Positions 44,101-55,507 of a DNA stretch of 64,000 bases are shown here, piece by piece. Source of the DNA: Spirodela intermedia (taxonomy: Eukaryota; Streptophyta; Magnoliopsida; Alismatales; Araceae); assembly GCA_902729315.2 (NCBI GenBank), contig LR746268.1:1272501-1336500 (forward strand), in the 5' to 3' direction. The notes under the pieces were generated by a model. It made no database searches. It was not told the DNA's origin and saw nothing but the letters and a program-made list of their open reading frames with translations. The position numbers and the translations under genes were made by a program. Every line of letters starts with the position of its first letter. The first letter of the stretch is position 1.

Positions 44101-46830
44101 TATTAGTTTTTGGGCTGAACATTTTATATTTTTATTTTCTTCTTTATATGAAGCCAGCTGCTCTAACTATAATCTCAAAAGGGTCGTATTCTGCTTCCGA
44201 CTGTCTCCCCTTTAAACTTTATCGTCTGCTGGGGCTTCTACTCTTGGACACTGCTCTTCAACATGGGCAACTCTAAAGGGTGATGGGGACTCCACGAGTA
44301 TCCCAGGAAACCCTAAAGTTTTGCTGGTGCTCCAAAACTTTCTGAGATTCCGAAGGCCACAGAGTTTTTAGTGCACAAAGGAGAAGAAAGGTTTGTCCAT
44401 AGGCAGTGGGGTTTGCCACTCTCTATGGGTACAATGAGGCCCCACATTCCCTTTGTTGTTGTTTTTATACATATAACTTCAACACGCTGAGGCACCTCCC
44501 CAGTATTTTTACGTCAGATACTCCTGTCAAATGTTTCTGAACTATGTTCCACCATGTCTTAGAAAAAAGTGATTCTTATGGAGACACCCCTATAGAACCT
44601 TGTAAAATGTAAAGTAGCACATAACTCAACAAGAAATAAGTGCTCATCCGTCCAACAGGAAAATTCAGGGCCATAACATAGAAAAAAATTAAATTACAAA
44701 CAAAAATAATATACATGTTTCTCATATGTTAAAGTTCAACTAATTTTGAAATCATTTTTTTACGGGGCAGGTCAAAAGTAGGCTTCCCAAGATTGCATAA
44801 TCTAACACAGGGCTTCGAATGGACCGTTTTGAGTCAGCATTTATAACCTCAGGGGTCATAAGGTAACTTCCATACGCTTCATTTCTACTATGCTGTTCTA
44901 ACTATTGGAAACATAGTGAATATATAGTTTATTGATGACAGATGTGATATTTTCGAATGAACTTTCCAGTGAACAAGCCCAAAACCTTTGTAAACTTCAC
45001 TGCATAATCTAAACTATCTGATGAAACAACATCTGACAAAGGAATTTGGCTAAGACGTTAAACTAAAGCTACAGTGCTAAAATGTATCATCTTCCTTAGG
45101 TCAATTGTTTATGACTATCATCGTGCTCTAACATTTAGTATCTTAGTGACTCCAAAGGCATACCATCAACAAGCTTTAATGGTAAATATTTTCCTTACGA
45201 TGACAGAAGGAAAGTACAATCCATTTTATCCAAATCAGTTTTTTCGAGAGACCAAATATTCTATTTTGTTTTGTCCAAACGTGAGAAATGAGATCTATGC
45301 GTATGATCAGTGTTTTCTTGTCTTCATCCACCATCCAAAAGGTGATGGGGACATATTTCATAGTAAAATATCAGCTACCACACCTGACACAGTTGAACAC
45401 ATCGGATCTCCCCAATCGCAGGGTTGACTCCTCAGGTCGGGGAACTTTTCTCTCTGTTCTCTCTCTCTCTCGCACACACAAACACACATTAAACAAATGA
45501 GGGCCCCATAAGCTTCCTCTTGCCAGACTGTAGTCCATCAAAACTCCCTGCGTATTACATAACTATAACCCTATGCATTCTTTATATGTGTGAGTGTGTA
45601 TTTGCGTGAATAGCCAAGATTAGAAAGAAATCATCAAGTTGGAGGCAAGCTCAAGTCTGCTCTAGTCCTTCATATCATGAATATTGAATGGCGTAATTCG
45701 AGAGAACCATCATCATTATCGTCCATAACAGACCTGTATATTCGCGGCTGACAGTCATGAAATATATCTAACGTTGGAATCGGGATAGAAAGAGACATTC
45801 GAATGATTCGTTATCTTTCGTCTTTCATGTCGAATGTAAGGCAGAAGGTTTGCAAGGAGAAAGTTTTTTTCCTCTTAAAATTTTGACCTCGTTCATGGAC
45901 AAGTCTGATTCTTAGGTAATTTGAGAACCAGACGAAAGATTTTCGTAAAATACACAAAAGTTAGAAAAAACGTTATTGGCTCTGAACAAGAATGATTAGT
46001 AATGAAATTAATTTGTTTTCATCACAAAGTGAAAAAGATAAAATGGTGCGATGTATGATATCACTTCTATCGTCAACTTGTGAGTTTTCTTATAGTGGTG
46101 GTATATTCCTATTCTACTCATCTATCATTCAGTTATGACCGTCCAATATATACACGCACTCTTAAAGTATGCATGGGCTCATAATATGACGAGTATGCAA
46201 TAAAAAATAGAAATTATTCTAGTTCAGCTAACTCAATTTTGATTCCCACTTAACATCTTATCATGGATTGGCTACGTCTTGTCAGTTCTTAAAAGATCAA
46301 ACTCAGAACCATCAATATGAACACTTAAATGCCGTGAAGCCAATCAAATCCACAGGTGTAAGAAATGACGTAGACGTGAAAACTGCACAAAGCCTCGTGA
46401 ATCAAAAGCTACAGGGTAGCAAAAGAAGAACTAAGATGAACTCAAAAGAAAGTACAAGGAAAGATGAAGAAACACTGATGAACCGGTTAACAGCATTTCT
46501 CGAACACTAACTCGGTTTCATACATTCATTGAATTGTGTTAAATACTTGATATTTAGCTTGACTGACGAGGATGCTTAATATGACTCTTGTAAAGATGAC
46601 GGGCTCGTGGAAAAGAAAGAAGAATAAGGAGAAGCAGGAGCGTAGGGGTCAGTAACTCGGACTTGAGGAAGCCCCTGGTGCAGAACCATGATCGAGTCCA
46701 ATCTTTCCAGATTCCTGTTGTGGGAGGGAAGATCCTTCCCCTTCTTTTCTTTGTATGATTCAAGCGGTCTTTATATGTATGCCAGAGAGAAACTAGAGAG
46801 CGAGACAGAGAATGAGAGAGAGGGAGAGAG
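41170..46830. other. Intergenic spacer
   Basis: No complete gene is supported across 5.6 kb. Open frames (for example 45074-45427 and 46268-46510 on +, 42634-42918 on -) show no motif, start context or splice continuity that I can recognise. One minus-strand fragment at 41761-42005 is listed separately. The remainder is AT-rich with short poly-purine runs. Confidence 0.45.
41761..42005 (-). pseudogene. Possible minus-strand exon or gene fragment, unknown family
   Basis: Two minus-strand frames are open together. One starts near 41990 with NRNQLAGLLFSHSP, contains GWPISLSVANVILSRALGTS and a hydrophobic LIWVSISYAIHQSYVVF segment, and ends HDDEPTKK before TGA. A splice-donor-like CTG|GTAAGC lies inside it near 41855. 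The other frame (LPLASSQFQVLPEQRM) is less protein-like. I do not recognise the family. It could be an exon of a dead or distant gene, perhaps the same gene as the 35.4-35.66 kb fragment, or a chance open frame. Confidence 0.22.
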
Positions 46831-46831
46831 A

Positions 46832-47525
46832 GAGGTTCTCCTTTTCTACCTAAACGATAACGCCTAAAAAGGTAGATACACATGGGGCAAGAAGGGAACA
46901 GCGAGAGAGAGAAAGGGACGTCTATTTTTCATAGTAACGATGACCATCATGCAGACAGACACATGGATGGAGCAAGAGGGAAAGAGAGAGAGAGATGGAG
47001 GGAGGGAGAGGGAGGTTCTCCTTTTTTACCTTAACGATGACGCCCACAAAGACATACGGGGTTAGAAGGAAACAGCGAGAGAGAAAGAGAGATACCTCCA
47101 TCTTTCATCTTAACGGTGAGCCTCATGCAAACAGACATATGGACGGAACAAGACGGGGGGAGGGGAGAGAGAGAGAGAGAGCGAAAGGGGGAGGTTCTCC
47201 TTTATTGCCTTAACAATGATGCCCCCAATGATAAATACAAATGGGGTAAGAAGGAAACAGCGAGAGAGAAAGAAAGAGACGTCCATTTTTCATCTTAACG
47301 ATGACCCTCATGCAGACAGACACATGGATGGAGCAAGAGGAAGAGACAGAGAGATAGAGAGAGACAGAGATCCTCCTTATTTACCTTCAAAATGACGCCC
47401 ACAAAAACGGATACATATGGGGCAAGAAGGAAACAGCGAGAGGGAGAGAGAGAGAGATACGTCCATTTTTCATCTTAAAGATGACCCTCATGCAGGCAGG
47501 CAAATGGATGGAGAAAGAGGGAGGG

Positions 47526-47526
<1 letters not shown>
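46832..47526. repeat. Tandem array of four units of 174-185 bp
   Basis: Each unit contains, in order, a GAGGTTCTCCTTTTTTACC-like block, ACGATGACGCCCACAAA, ATGGGGCAAGAAGGAAACAG, CGAGAGAGA runs, a CATTTTTCATCTTAACGATG block, CCTCATGCAGACAGACA and ATGGATGGAGCAAGAGG. The GAAGGRAACAG landmark falls at 46891, 47065, 47250 and 47426. Units are diverged by substitutions and by variable (GA)n length. Short frames inside (MTLMQ...) recur only because the repeat recurs, so no protein is claimed. The array ends about 230 bp from the 3' end of the CEP gene. Confidence 0.9.
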
Positions 47527-47569
<43 letters not shown>

Positions 47570-47756
47570 TGATGACATGATAGGCCAGGCACTTCATCTG
47601 AGATTACGACAAAACCACGATAGAAATATTACAGAATTTTTACAGCGGGGAAGTCTAAATAATTCGAAATTTACAAGGACTAATATAACATAGAAAGAAA
47701 AACCTCGGACTCATAACTGAATTCACACGAAGACACCCCGACAACACACGTCCGTA

Positions 47757-48104
47757 CTAGACTCTGTTGCCGGCCGAGTGGCCGATACCCGGGCTGTGCC
47801 CTGGCTCCGTCTGACGCGCACCAAGCTGGGTATCCTCCAAAGATTTGCTGGTTTTGTCGTCTCCCCTCGTCTCCCACGTATGGCCTATGCCGGGGCTGTG
47901 GCCAGGGGCCGTAGGCCGGAGACCTTCGGTGGCCTCTTCCAAGGAGAGTGGGGCCTTTCTGTCTTCTCCGGCAGGGCTCAGGCTCGACCCTTCTGTGCTT
48001 TGACCTCCATGAAGTAGCCTCCTCCCTAGGACATGGAGGGCCGTGCCGGAGAGTACCAGCAGAAAGGCAATGACGAAGGGAATGAAATTTCTACTGGGAG
48101 ACAT
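47757..48104 (-). CDS. CEP (C-terminally encoded peptide) precursor with two peptide domains, 115 aa
   Basis: Single exon on the minus strand. MSPSRNF was chosen as the start because everything upstream in frame is Ser-Leu coded by the (CT)n leader. Residues 7-25 form a hydrophobic signal peptide, followed by GRRLL. Two 15-residue CEP motifs follow: GLRPTAPGHSPGIGH (61-75) and GARQTEPGHSPGIGH (95-109), separated by an acidic/basic spacer; the protein ends SAGNRV. This is the standard architecture of plant CEP prepropeptides. The peptides are released to the apoplast, proline-hydroxylated and perceived by CEPR receptor kinases, and they signal nitrogen status and restrict root growth. Repeat two has Gln in place of the usual Pro after Arg, so its processing or activity might differ. 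No duplicate gene is seen nearby. The family call is strong because of the PGHSPGIGH cores; physiological role is inferred. Confidence 0.92.
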   Translation of the reverse strand: MSPSRNFIPFVIAFLLVLSGTALHVLGRRLLHGGQSTEGSSLSPAGEDRKAPLSLEEATEGLRPTAPGHSPGIGHTWETRGDDKTSKSLEDTQLGARQTEPGHSPGIGHSAGNRV

Positions 48105-48143
48105 GGTGTGATGAGGGGAAACAGGTAATGGTGAAAGCGAGCG

Positions 48144-48208
<65 letters not shown>

Positions 48209-48372
48209 AAAGGAGGGAGAGGAACAAGTGATCGAGAGAGAGAGATGGAGAGGGTGAGAGGGAGAGATAGAGAGAGATAGAGGGCGAGAGGGAGAAGAGC
48301 GTACAGAGGAGAGCGAGAGAAGGAAAGTGAGACGCGAGCTCAAGAGATGGAGAAGGAGTAGTATTTAAAGGG
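48105..48372 (-). promoter_or_regulatory. CEP gene leader and candidate TATA box
   Basis: On the minus strand, a TATA-like CTTTAAATAC (complement of 48361-48370) lies about 257 bp upstream of the CEP start codon. Between them the sense strand is almost entirely pyrimidine, with (CT)n at 48145-48203, implying a CT-rich leader of more than 200 nt. The position of the transcription start is not known. Confidence 0.45.
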
Positions 48373-49531
48373 ATTTGAAGGGGGCGGGGGAAGCACCAAC
48401 CACTAGAACCGTTTAGTTCTTTAATGGCTGCGTCGCAATGAAATGAATCCGCGGTTGTGTGCGGTGTCCTCTGGCTTTCCGCTGGACAGTGTTAGAAGGC
48501 GTGCCGTCCAGTAGAAAGTTTACCGGTACAAAAAAGTTGCATGGGGCATGCAATCTCTCTCTCTCTCCCTTCCTCCCCGCTCCAGGTCTCCCAATTGGAA
48601 CTTAAATATCCGCGACCAACTGCTTGACAAGTGCTAGATCTTCCTGCCCCACGTTTAGCTTCCTCTCCCCCCTTCCCTCTCTTGAGATTCCTCTGCTTAA
48701 ATAAGTGTGACGCCATGTGCTCCACAGATGCAAGATCTCCCTCCGTGTTCCTCTCTCTCTCTCTCCCCCCACTTAAAAATCTAGACGTATATACCATAGA
48801 GGTCGTGGACCGTGAGTATATTCGATTGGAATCGGACAAGTGGTCAGAGAGCAGCTGAACCCTCTCCTCTCCGTCCTAAAAGGCATCCCCCCCCCTCCCA
48901 CCACCAAACAAAGATCCTTGGTTTCGTTTGAGGCCGAGGAGGAGATTCTTGGTGCTCTTTGTTAATGTCGGCAAAGCTTCAGCGACGAGATTCCTAAATT
49001 ACTGCAATTTCACAAGACCCCCGTGAACGGAATCTCCTCTTCGTCCTCCCTCTTCCATGCTACCTTCCCCTTAAAACCTAGCCTAAGGGAACTTTTACGC
49101 CGAGATCTATACGTACACCTGCGTATAAATACATTTATGTGGGGGATTTAAAATGAGTGGAGGGAGAACCCTGCCTTTGAGAGAGAAAAAAGATGACCAA
49201 GTAGGGAACCCAGTAAAGCTTTAACAAGCATGCTGTCTTCCTTTCTATTTGGACGGTTGCCTGGTGGTTTTAGTATATGCACACACGCTTTCCAACTAGA
49301 ACCATTTTGATGGACATGAATATCATGATCATGAGCCATAGGTTCTAGCCAAAGGATATTCCTCCACAGCAGAGCTTGCAGGACCTGTGCCTCTAGGCAG
49401 AGTCCAGGAGATCTCAGGAAACACTGTAAGATGGAGGATGAGGGGCTAGGGGTGATTTATGGTGTCTTCTCTAGGTTTCGCTACAGATTTCACGACATGA
49501 TCGGATGTGGATCTGATAGGCTAACACCAGG

Positions 49532-49606
<75 letters not shown>

Positions 49607-51250
49607 AATACAGCTCAAGCTTTGAGGTCCGTGTGATCAGCTCTGCTTGCCTCTAGTGTTTTGTCTCTCTGTGTGGTCTTATGTGATCAGGTTTGTCCCT
49701 GACAGCCGTTCATCGAGAGAGTTGGACGGAGGGAGTCGCCCGGAGGCTTGGGAGAGAGAGAGAGATTCTCTCCTTTAAATGATGAAGGAGAAAAGAGAAA
49801 TACAATTAAGCAACCATGAGATCTTGGAAGATACTCAGAGGTCAAAAGTATTCCGTCGTCCCCCCCAAGATCCCCTTTTTACAGAACTTGCTGGCCACTG
49901 GGAGCCGACTTTCCCCAGCTGTGGTGTCCCTTCGTCCTTCCGAGCGGCAGGCACGTGCAAGTCACCTGCGCACGAGGGGGTCCCCCGCATGTTAGAGCAG
50001 ACGTTACACCCCATGTATGTGGACGCTAACAAGGGAGTGAACAGAAGTCGACTGCACTTCATATCTCCCGCTCTTCTTACCAATGCAACACAGCTCCTCA
50101 TGCTCTCATCCACTGTTCCCGTCGACTTGGTCTCCGGGAATCAAAACTTATAATTTAATAAGGTAATCAGAAAGATAAATTAATGAAGCTGAGGATCCTT
50201 ACTCTCACATGGACTGTCAACCACGAAGAACCAACTTTGTCATGTGGTGCAAGACAGTGGCGCTATGATTTTTCTCCGTCTGTTTTCCATGATTCTATAC
50301 ATCTCAACTATATCAACGGTTGCCACAATTCGCGGTCTCATACCGTGATTTCCATGCGATAGATGTACTATATGTACTTATACAAATGTATGTGTATATG
50401 TGTCTGTCTGTGTACATACAGATCAGTAAGCATGTGCGTCATAATATCACATGACATGGTTCCCTTTAAACATCGTGTATACCTTACGACAGATCAGCGT
50501 TTCAAAGAGATAGATATCATGAATTGAAGTACTTTCTGTCTCTAAATGCCGTCTACCCTTTAAACATCGTGCGGTAAAGTAGCGAAGATCTGTGATCTTA
50601 ATAGTCCGCTGGAACCGCGTAATCTTAGAGAAAAGCTGTGCCGAATCAGGCATAAGGTTGCCATGGCCTTCGAGGTGAATCTTTTCTTGAACTAGACGAT
50701 GGGAGATGTATCTGTGGTAGGAAAGATAAACTCTATCGAGCGTTCAGATCAAGAAATCGATGTTAAGGTTTATTTTAAGAATACATATCAGCATTACGTT
50801 GATCCATATTTAGTGGAGATAAACTTACGGTGAGAGAATCACAGAAATCAAAATGAAGAGAAAAAGGAAAGAACCATTCATTCTTGGGGAAGATTTGGCA
50901 TATATAATTAATAAATTTTAACTAAAGGAGGGCATTATTTCAATCTATTTAATCAGCAGATGAAGGGCTTATTTCAATACATTTATTGACTTGAAGGTCT
51001 TGCCCCCAACCATGGACACATACTAAATTTCCTGCATTGATGAAATCGAATGACTAATAGCAAGCAACAATGATCATCAACCATATGTACTGTCTAACAC
51101 AGTGACAAATATCATTTAAATATTTTTATTCTTAGTTGATTAATATTATTTTCCAATTACCATGCTGTCAGGACGCCATAATAGCTAACTGGTAGATAAA
51201 TGTGTTTTTATGTATATTTACCTTGATTGACGAGCCATTTAGACCAAGAA
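48373..51250. other. Spacer upstream of the CEP gene
   Basis: No gene is supported. Open frames at 49148-49339 (-), 49779-50153 (+) and 49835-50113 (-) lack recognisable motifs. The 49.85-50.13 kb part is GC-richer with frames open on both strands, so it might be an old gene fragment. A (GA)n tract of about 68 bp lies at 49536-49603. Confidence 0.45.
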
Positions 51251-51257
51251 GTGATCG

Positions 51258-51905
<648 letters not shown>

Positions 51906-54900
51906 CACTTCTCTCTTCCTACCAATCTATCTCCCTCTCTGACAACCCCCCCCCCTTTTTCCCTTTCCTCAGCTTTGTCATTTATTGAGCATAGTTTGGG
52001 CTTGGCGGATTAGTACTAGACGAGGCACAATCATTCATTAGTCAATGATATCTTTGTTATTGATCCAGTTATTAGGTGAAGTTCAATATGATAGGCGGAG
52101 GCAAAGAAAAATACACTTATTAGTTGTGGTCAAAGGTGCATGTAGTTATCTGCGCATGGAAAAAGTATACAATAGTTAGTAATCATATCAAAATCAGTTC
52201 ACGTGTATAAAGTGGATTCAAGACTGCCATGTAACCTATGCTGAGAACTTCATTCCACACCTTCCATTCATTTATTCATTCAAAGTTATGATTTGCCCTA
52301 TTAAATGTTTCAATTTTGAACTTAATTTTTTTAAAAAAAATGTGGTGAGCCATGGGTTTTTATGCAACAAAGTGTTATTACTAGTGAATTAGACTTTTTG
52401 CACTAGTTGAGGCTTTGGTCAAACTTGTTTCTAATTTGTGTAGGAGAGGTAATTGCTCTCTGGGTTGGTTCCAGTTGTTAAAAAACATAAACACTATTTT
52501 TTTTTGTAATAATTCACCCCCTAACATACTCTACTTTTTTAAGGGATCCTCTAAACTTTACTCTTACAATCGAAATGATGATCACAAGTACATTAGCTTT
52601 CCACAATAATAAATTAACATCTCTAGGTCATTACCATCACACACTCAATGATAGCTTATTATTGTAGATTTTAAGCATAAAAACAAGCATAGTACATAAG
52701 AAAATTCTTTTGGTGATATGATACTCTTCTGCAATTAAGAATTCTTTTCATAAATAATAAAGAAACTATTTTTTCATATTTGAAAATAAAATGCTTTCTA
52801 CATATGAGGACAGGCCTTCAAAAGGTTGAAGTTTTTCCAAATCATACAACCATTTGATTAAGACAATTCTTTTTAGAGGCTGAGTTTTCATTCAATATGG
52901 TTGGATATTTTTGGGTAAATTATTAATATAAGATCAATAGAACCACATTACCTAACAAAATCAATTAAATCATAGAAGTTGAGTAGTGCCTTTAAAGATA
53001 ATGACAACAAACTCAAGGGTAAAATAGACATTTTATATTATAAGATAAATGATAAATAAGTTTAAAAATTCCTAACATTTTTATGAAATTTATTACTTCT
53101 TTGTGTACTTTTCTCTACAAGATTTTGCATCATCTTTTATGCATAACGTTGTACAAATATGTGCAAACGCATGCCTATGTTTACATTGAGGAGGTAGAAA
53201 GCATCAAGAAAAAAATAGAAAAAAATAGAAATGACAAAATGAGACATGGGCGTTAGAGCACACCACAACTACAAGAGGACCATTTTTCAGGGTTTAAAAG
53301 AATGTTAAAAAGTTATAAAAAATCAAAGAAAATCATGAATATGCAAAATAAATACCCTCCTCATGTCCCAATAGAAGGAAAAATATTAAAGACACGAAAT
53401 CAAGAATCAATCAAGGGCAAAAGTCACTTCATAAATTGAAGTCACTTCTACATCATCAATTAAATCAAGCCTTTAAAAGTGTGGAGCATGTTAATGGTTT
53501 TAGTTTTGATAAATTAATAGTGAAAACTTATTGAATATTAATAGTTATTTATATATGTCTCTATATTCAATATCATTAATATGGTTTTAAAATGAATTAT
53601 CTTTACTCATTTAATGATCATATCACTAACAATCAAATATAATGTATCAATCCTTTGAGATTAAGTGATTCTTCATGTTAGGAATACTTGATCAATAAAG
53701 AATATCAACTGAAGAATATTCTCCAATGAAATGATATGGATATGATTAAATGGGTATAATAAAATCATATGAAAATATTTAATTATTGAGAGCTCTAATC
53801 ATCATATGTAGTGCCTAGTATTTTGAAATGATGATAAACATGTTTCTTACCATCTATATTAGATTAAATTATCAAAAGAGTTAGAAAAAGAAAGAGATAT
53901 TCAAGCTTTGAAAGCAACATCTTGATGGTGACACATTGACTTCTTACCCAAATGAAAAGTTAAAGAAATTTTAATGATTTGGATCCAGCATAATATCCAA
54001 TTGTTCTCATCAAGTTGGAAAAGTTTGGTTCAAATTAAAACAGAATGGGGAATAAGGAGATTTGAAATTTGTAAAATTCAGATGTCATTATCACATAGTC
54101 TGAAAAATGACAATTATTTGAATGAAGATTTAGAACATTAGAGATCATGTAAAATTGAAGTTTATTCGAGGATGAAGGTTAACATAAGTGAAAAAGCTTG
54201 AGGACCAAAAATTATTTGACACATGAAGATTCAAGTAATCCTCTCAAGTAATTTAAGCCACAAGTATCATTGTCATTCAAAAACATTGTACCATCTTTTA
54301 TAACTACTTTCAGGTAACAATTAACCCCATATTCACAACTATTACTTTCCATTAGGCTAAGGTAATTGGGTGGTGAGGAGAGAATATATGAGGTGAAAGC
54401 ATGAGGTGTTATGAGTTGTGTTTCACCCAAAGATGGAGTATGTTGGAATCTAATATATACATACATCAAGAGAGAGAGAGAGAGAGAGGCATTTATATAT
54501 ATATATATATAGACAAATAGATAGAGATAGGTGAATTCTTTCCTCATAATTTTTGTTACATGCCATCTATGATTCTTCTAGATTTCCTTCTCATATTCAA
54601 AAGCATGCCCAATGAATCTCAAGGTACAAAAGTTGACCATTAACCTTCCTATTGACTTCAAAGATGTGAAGAAAATAATTTGGAAAATCATAACTTATTT
54701 TTAGCTCTAATGCTTTCTAAAAATAGATGACTAAGTTAAATAATTCTAAGGAAAAATGAGAGTTAATACTCAAATTTTCATTAAACTCAAGTAGAGTTTT
54801 GCAAACATCCATATTAAAAGACATTGTAAATTCCATGACTTCGGGCTCCTATATGGATTGATTTTTTAGGACTAATTAAATCAAATTTTAAGATTATTTA

Positions 54901-55270
54901 AATCATAATTAGATAATTTTCAAAAACTTTATATTATTTAATTTAAATCACCCTTCATAAAGATTATATAGGATAATTTTGGAAAATACTTCGAAGTATA
55001 TATGGATTATTAATCAGAAAAAAAATTGGTGGGGTGGGGGGAATTAGACCGGTCAAGTCCGGCCCAAATCTAGAGACAGAAAGCTCTACAGCTTGCAGCC
55101 TATACTCCGTGCTTGTTTGGGGTCGCGACCTGGTTCTGGAAAATCGGCCGAGTGGGGCCCGCCATCGGCTTTGATCCGGTCAAAACATGGCCTCAGGATG
55201 GACGGCATCCACCGAATGGTCCCGCCGGATCGGACGGTCCAGATCAAATATGGCCTCACCGTCGCCTCCG
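51906..55270. other. AT-rich intergenic spacer
   Basis: No gene is supported. Simple repeats include (GA)n at 54470-54490 and (TA)n at 54496-54512. From about 55030 onward, GC content rises sharply toward the RBP45/47 promoter. Confidence 0.5.
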
Positions 55271-55271
55271 G

Positions 55272-55352
55272 TATTTAATCCTTCTCGCCGCCCGCAGCCA
55301 CCTATACTCTCCTCCCTCTCCACCAGTCCCTCTGCCCTTCCCTCCGCCGCCT

Positions 55353-55412
<60 letters not shown>

Positions 55413-55507
55413 CTGTTCGTCCGAGGAAGACGTGCAATCCAGTCTTTGGATTGGGTCGGCCTTGGGATCCCCTGTGGAATCTGATCCGCATCAGAGAAGT
55501 GGTGGCG
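55272..55507 (+). promoter_or_regulatory. RBP45/47 candidate TATA box and CT-rich leader
   Basis: TATTTAAT at 55272-55279 lies about 235 bp before the ATG and is a candidate TATA box. It is followed by a pyrimidine-rich stretch with (CT)n at about 55357-55410, presumably in the 5' UTR. The frame upstream of the ATG happens to stay open to 55187, but that extension is mostly Ser-Leu coded by the repeat. Confidence 0.4.

Noticed and set aside
46832-47526. CRISPR-like array
   Set aside because: Repeats are long, directly adjacent and lack unique spacers, and the DNA is a plant nuclear genome; it is a tandem duplication.
49779-50153. 124-aa + frame and 92-aa - frame
   Set aside because: No signal peptide, domain or splice context; neither frame is favoured.
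55187-55507. In-frame N-terminal extension of RBP45/47 starting at 55187
   Set aside because: It passes through the (CT)n leader as poly Ser-Leu and precedes the candidate TATA box at 55272; the family starts near the Gln-rich segment.
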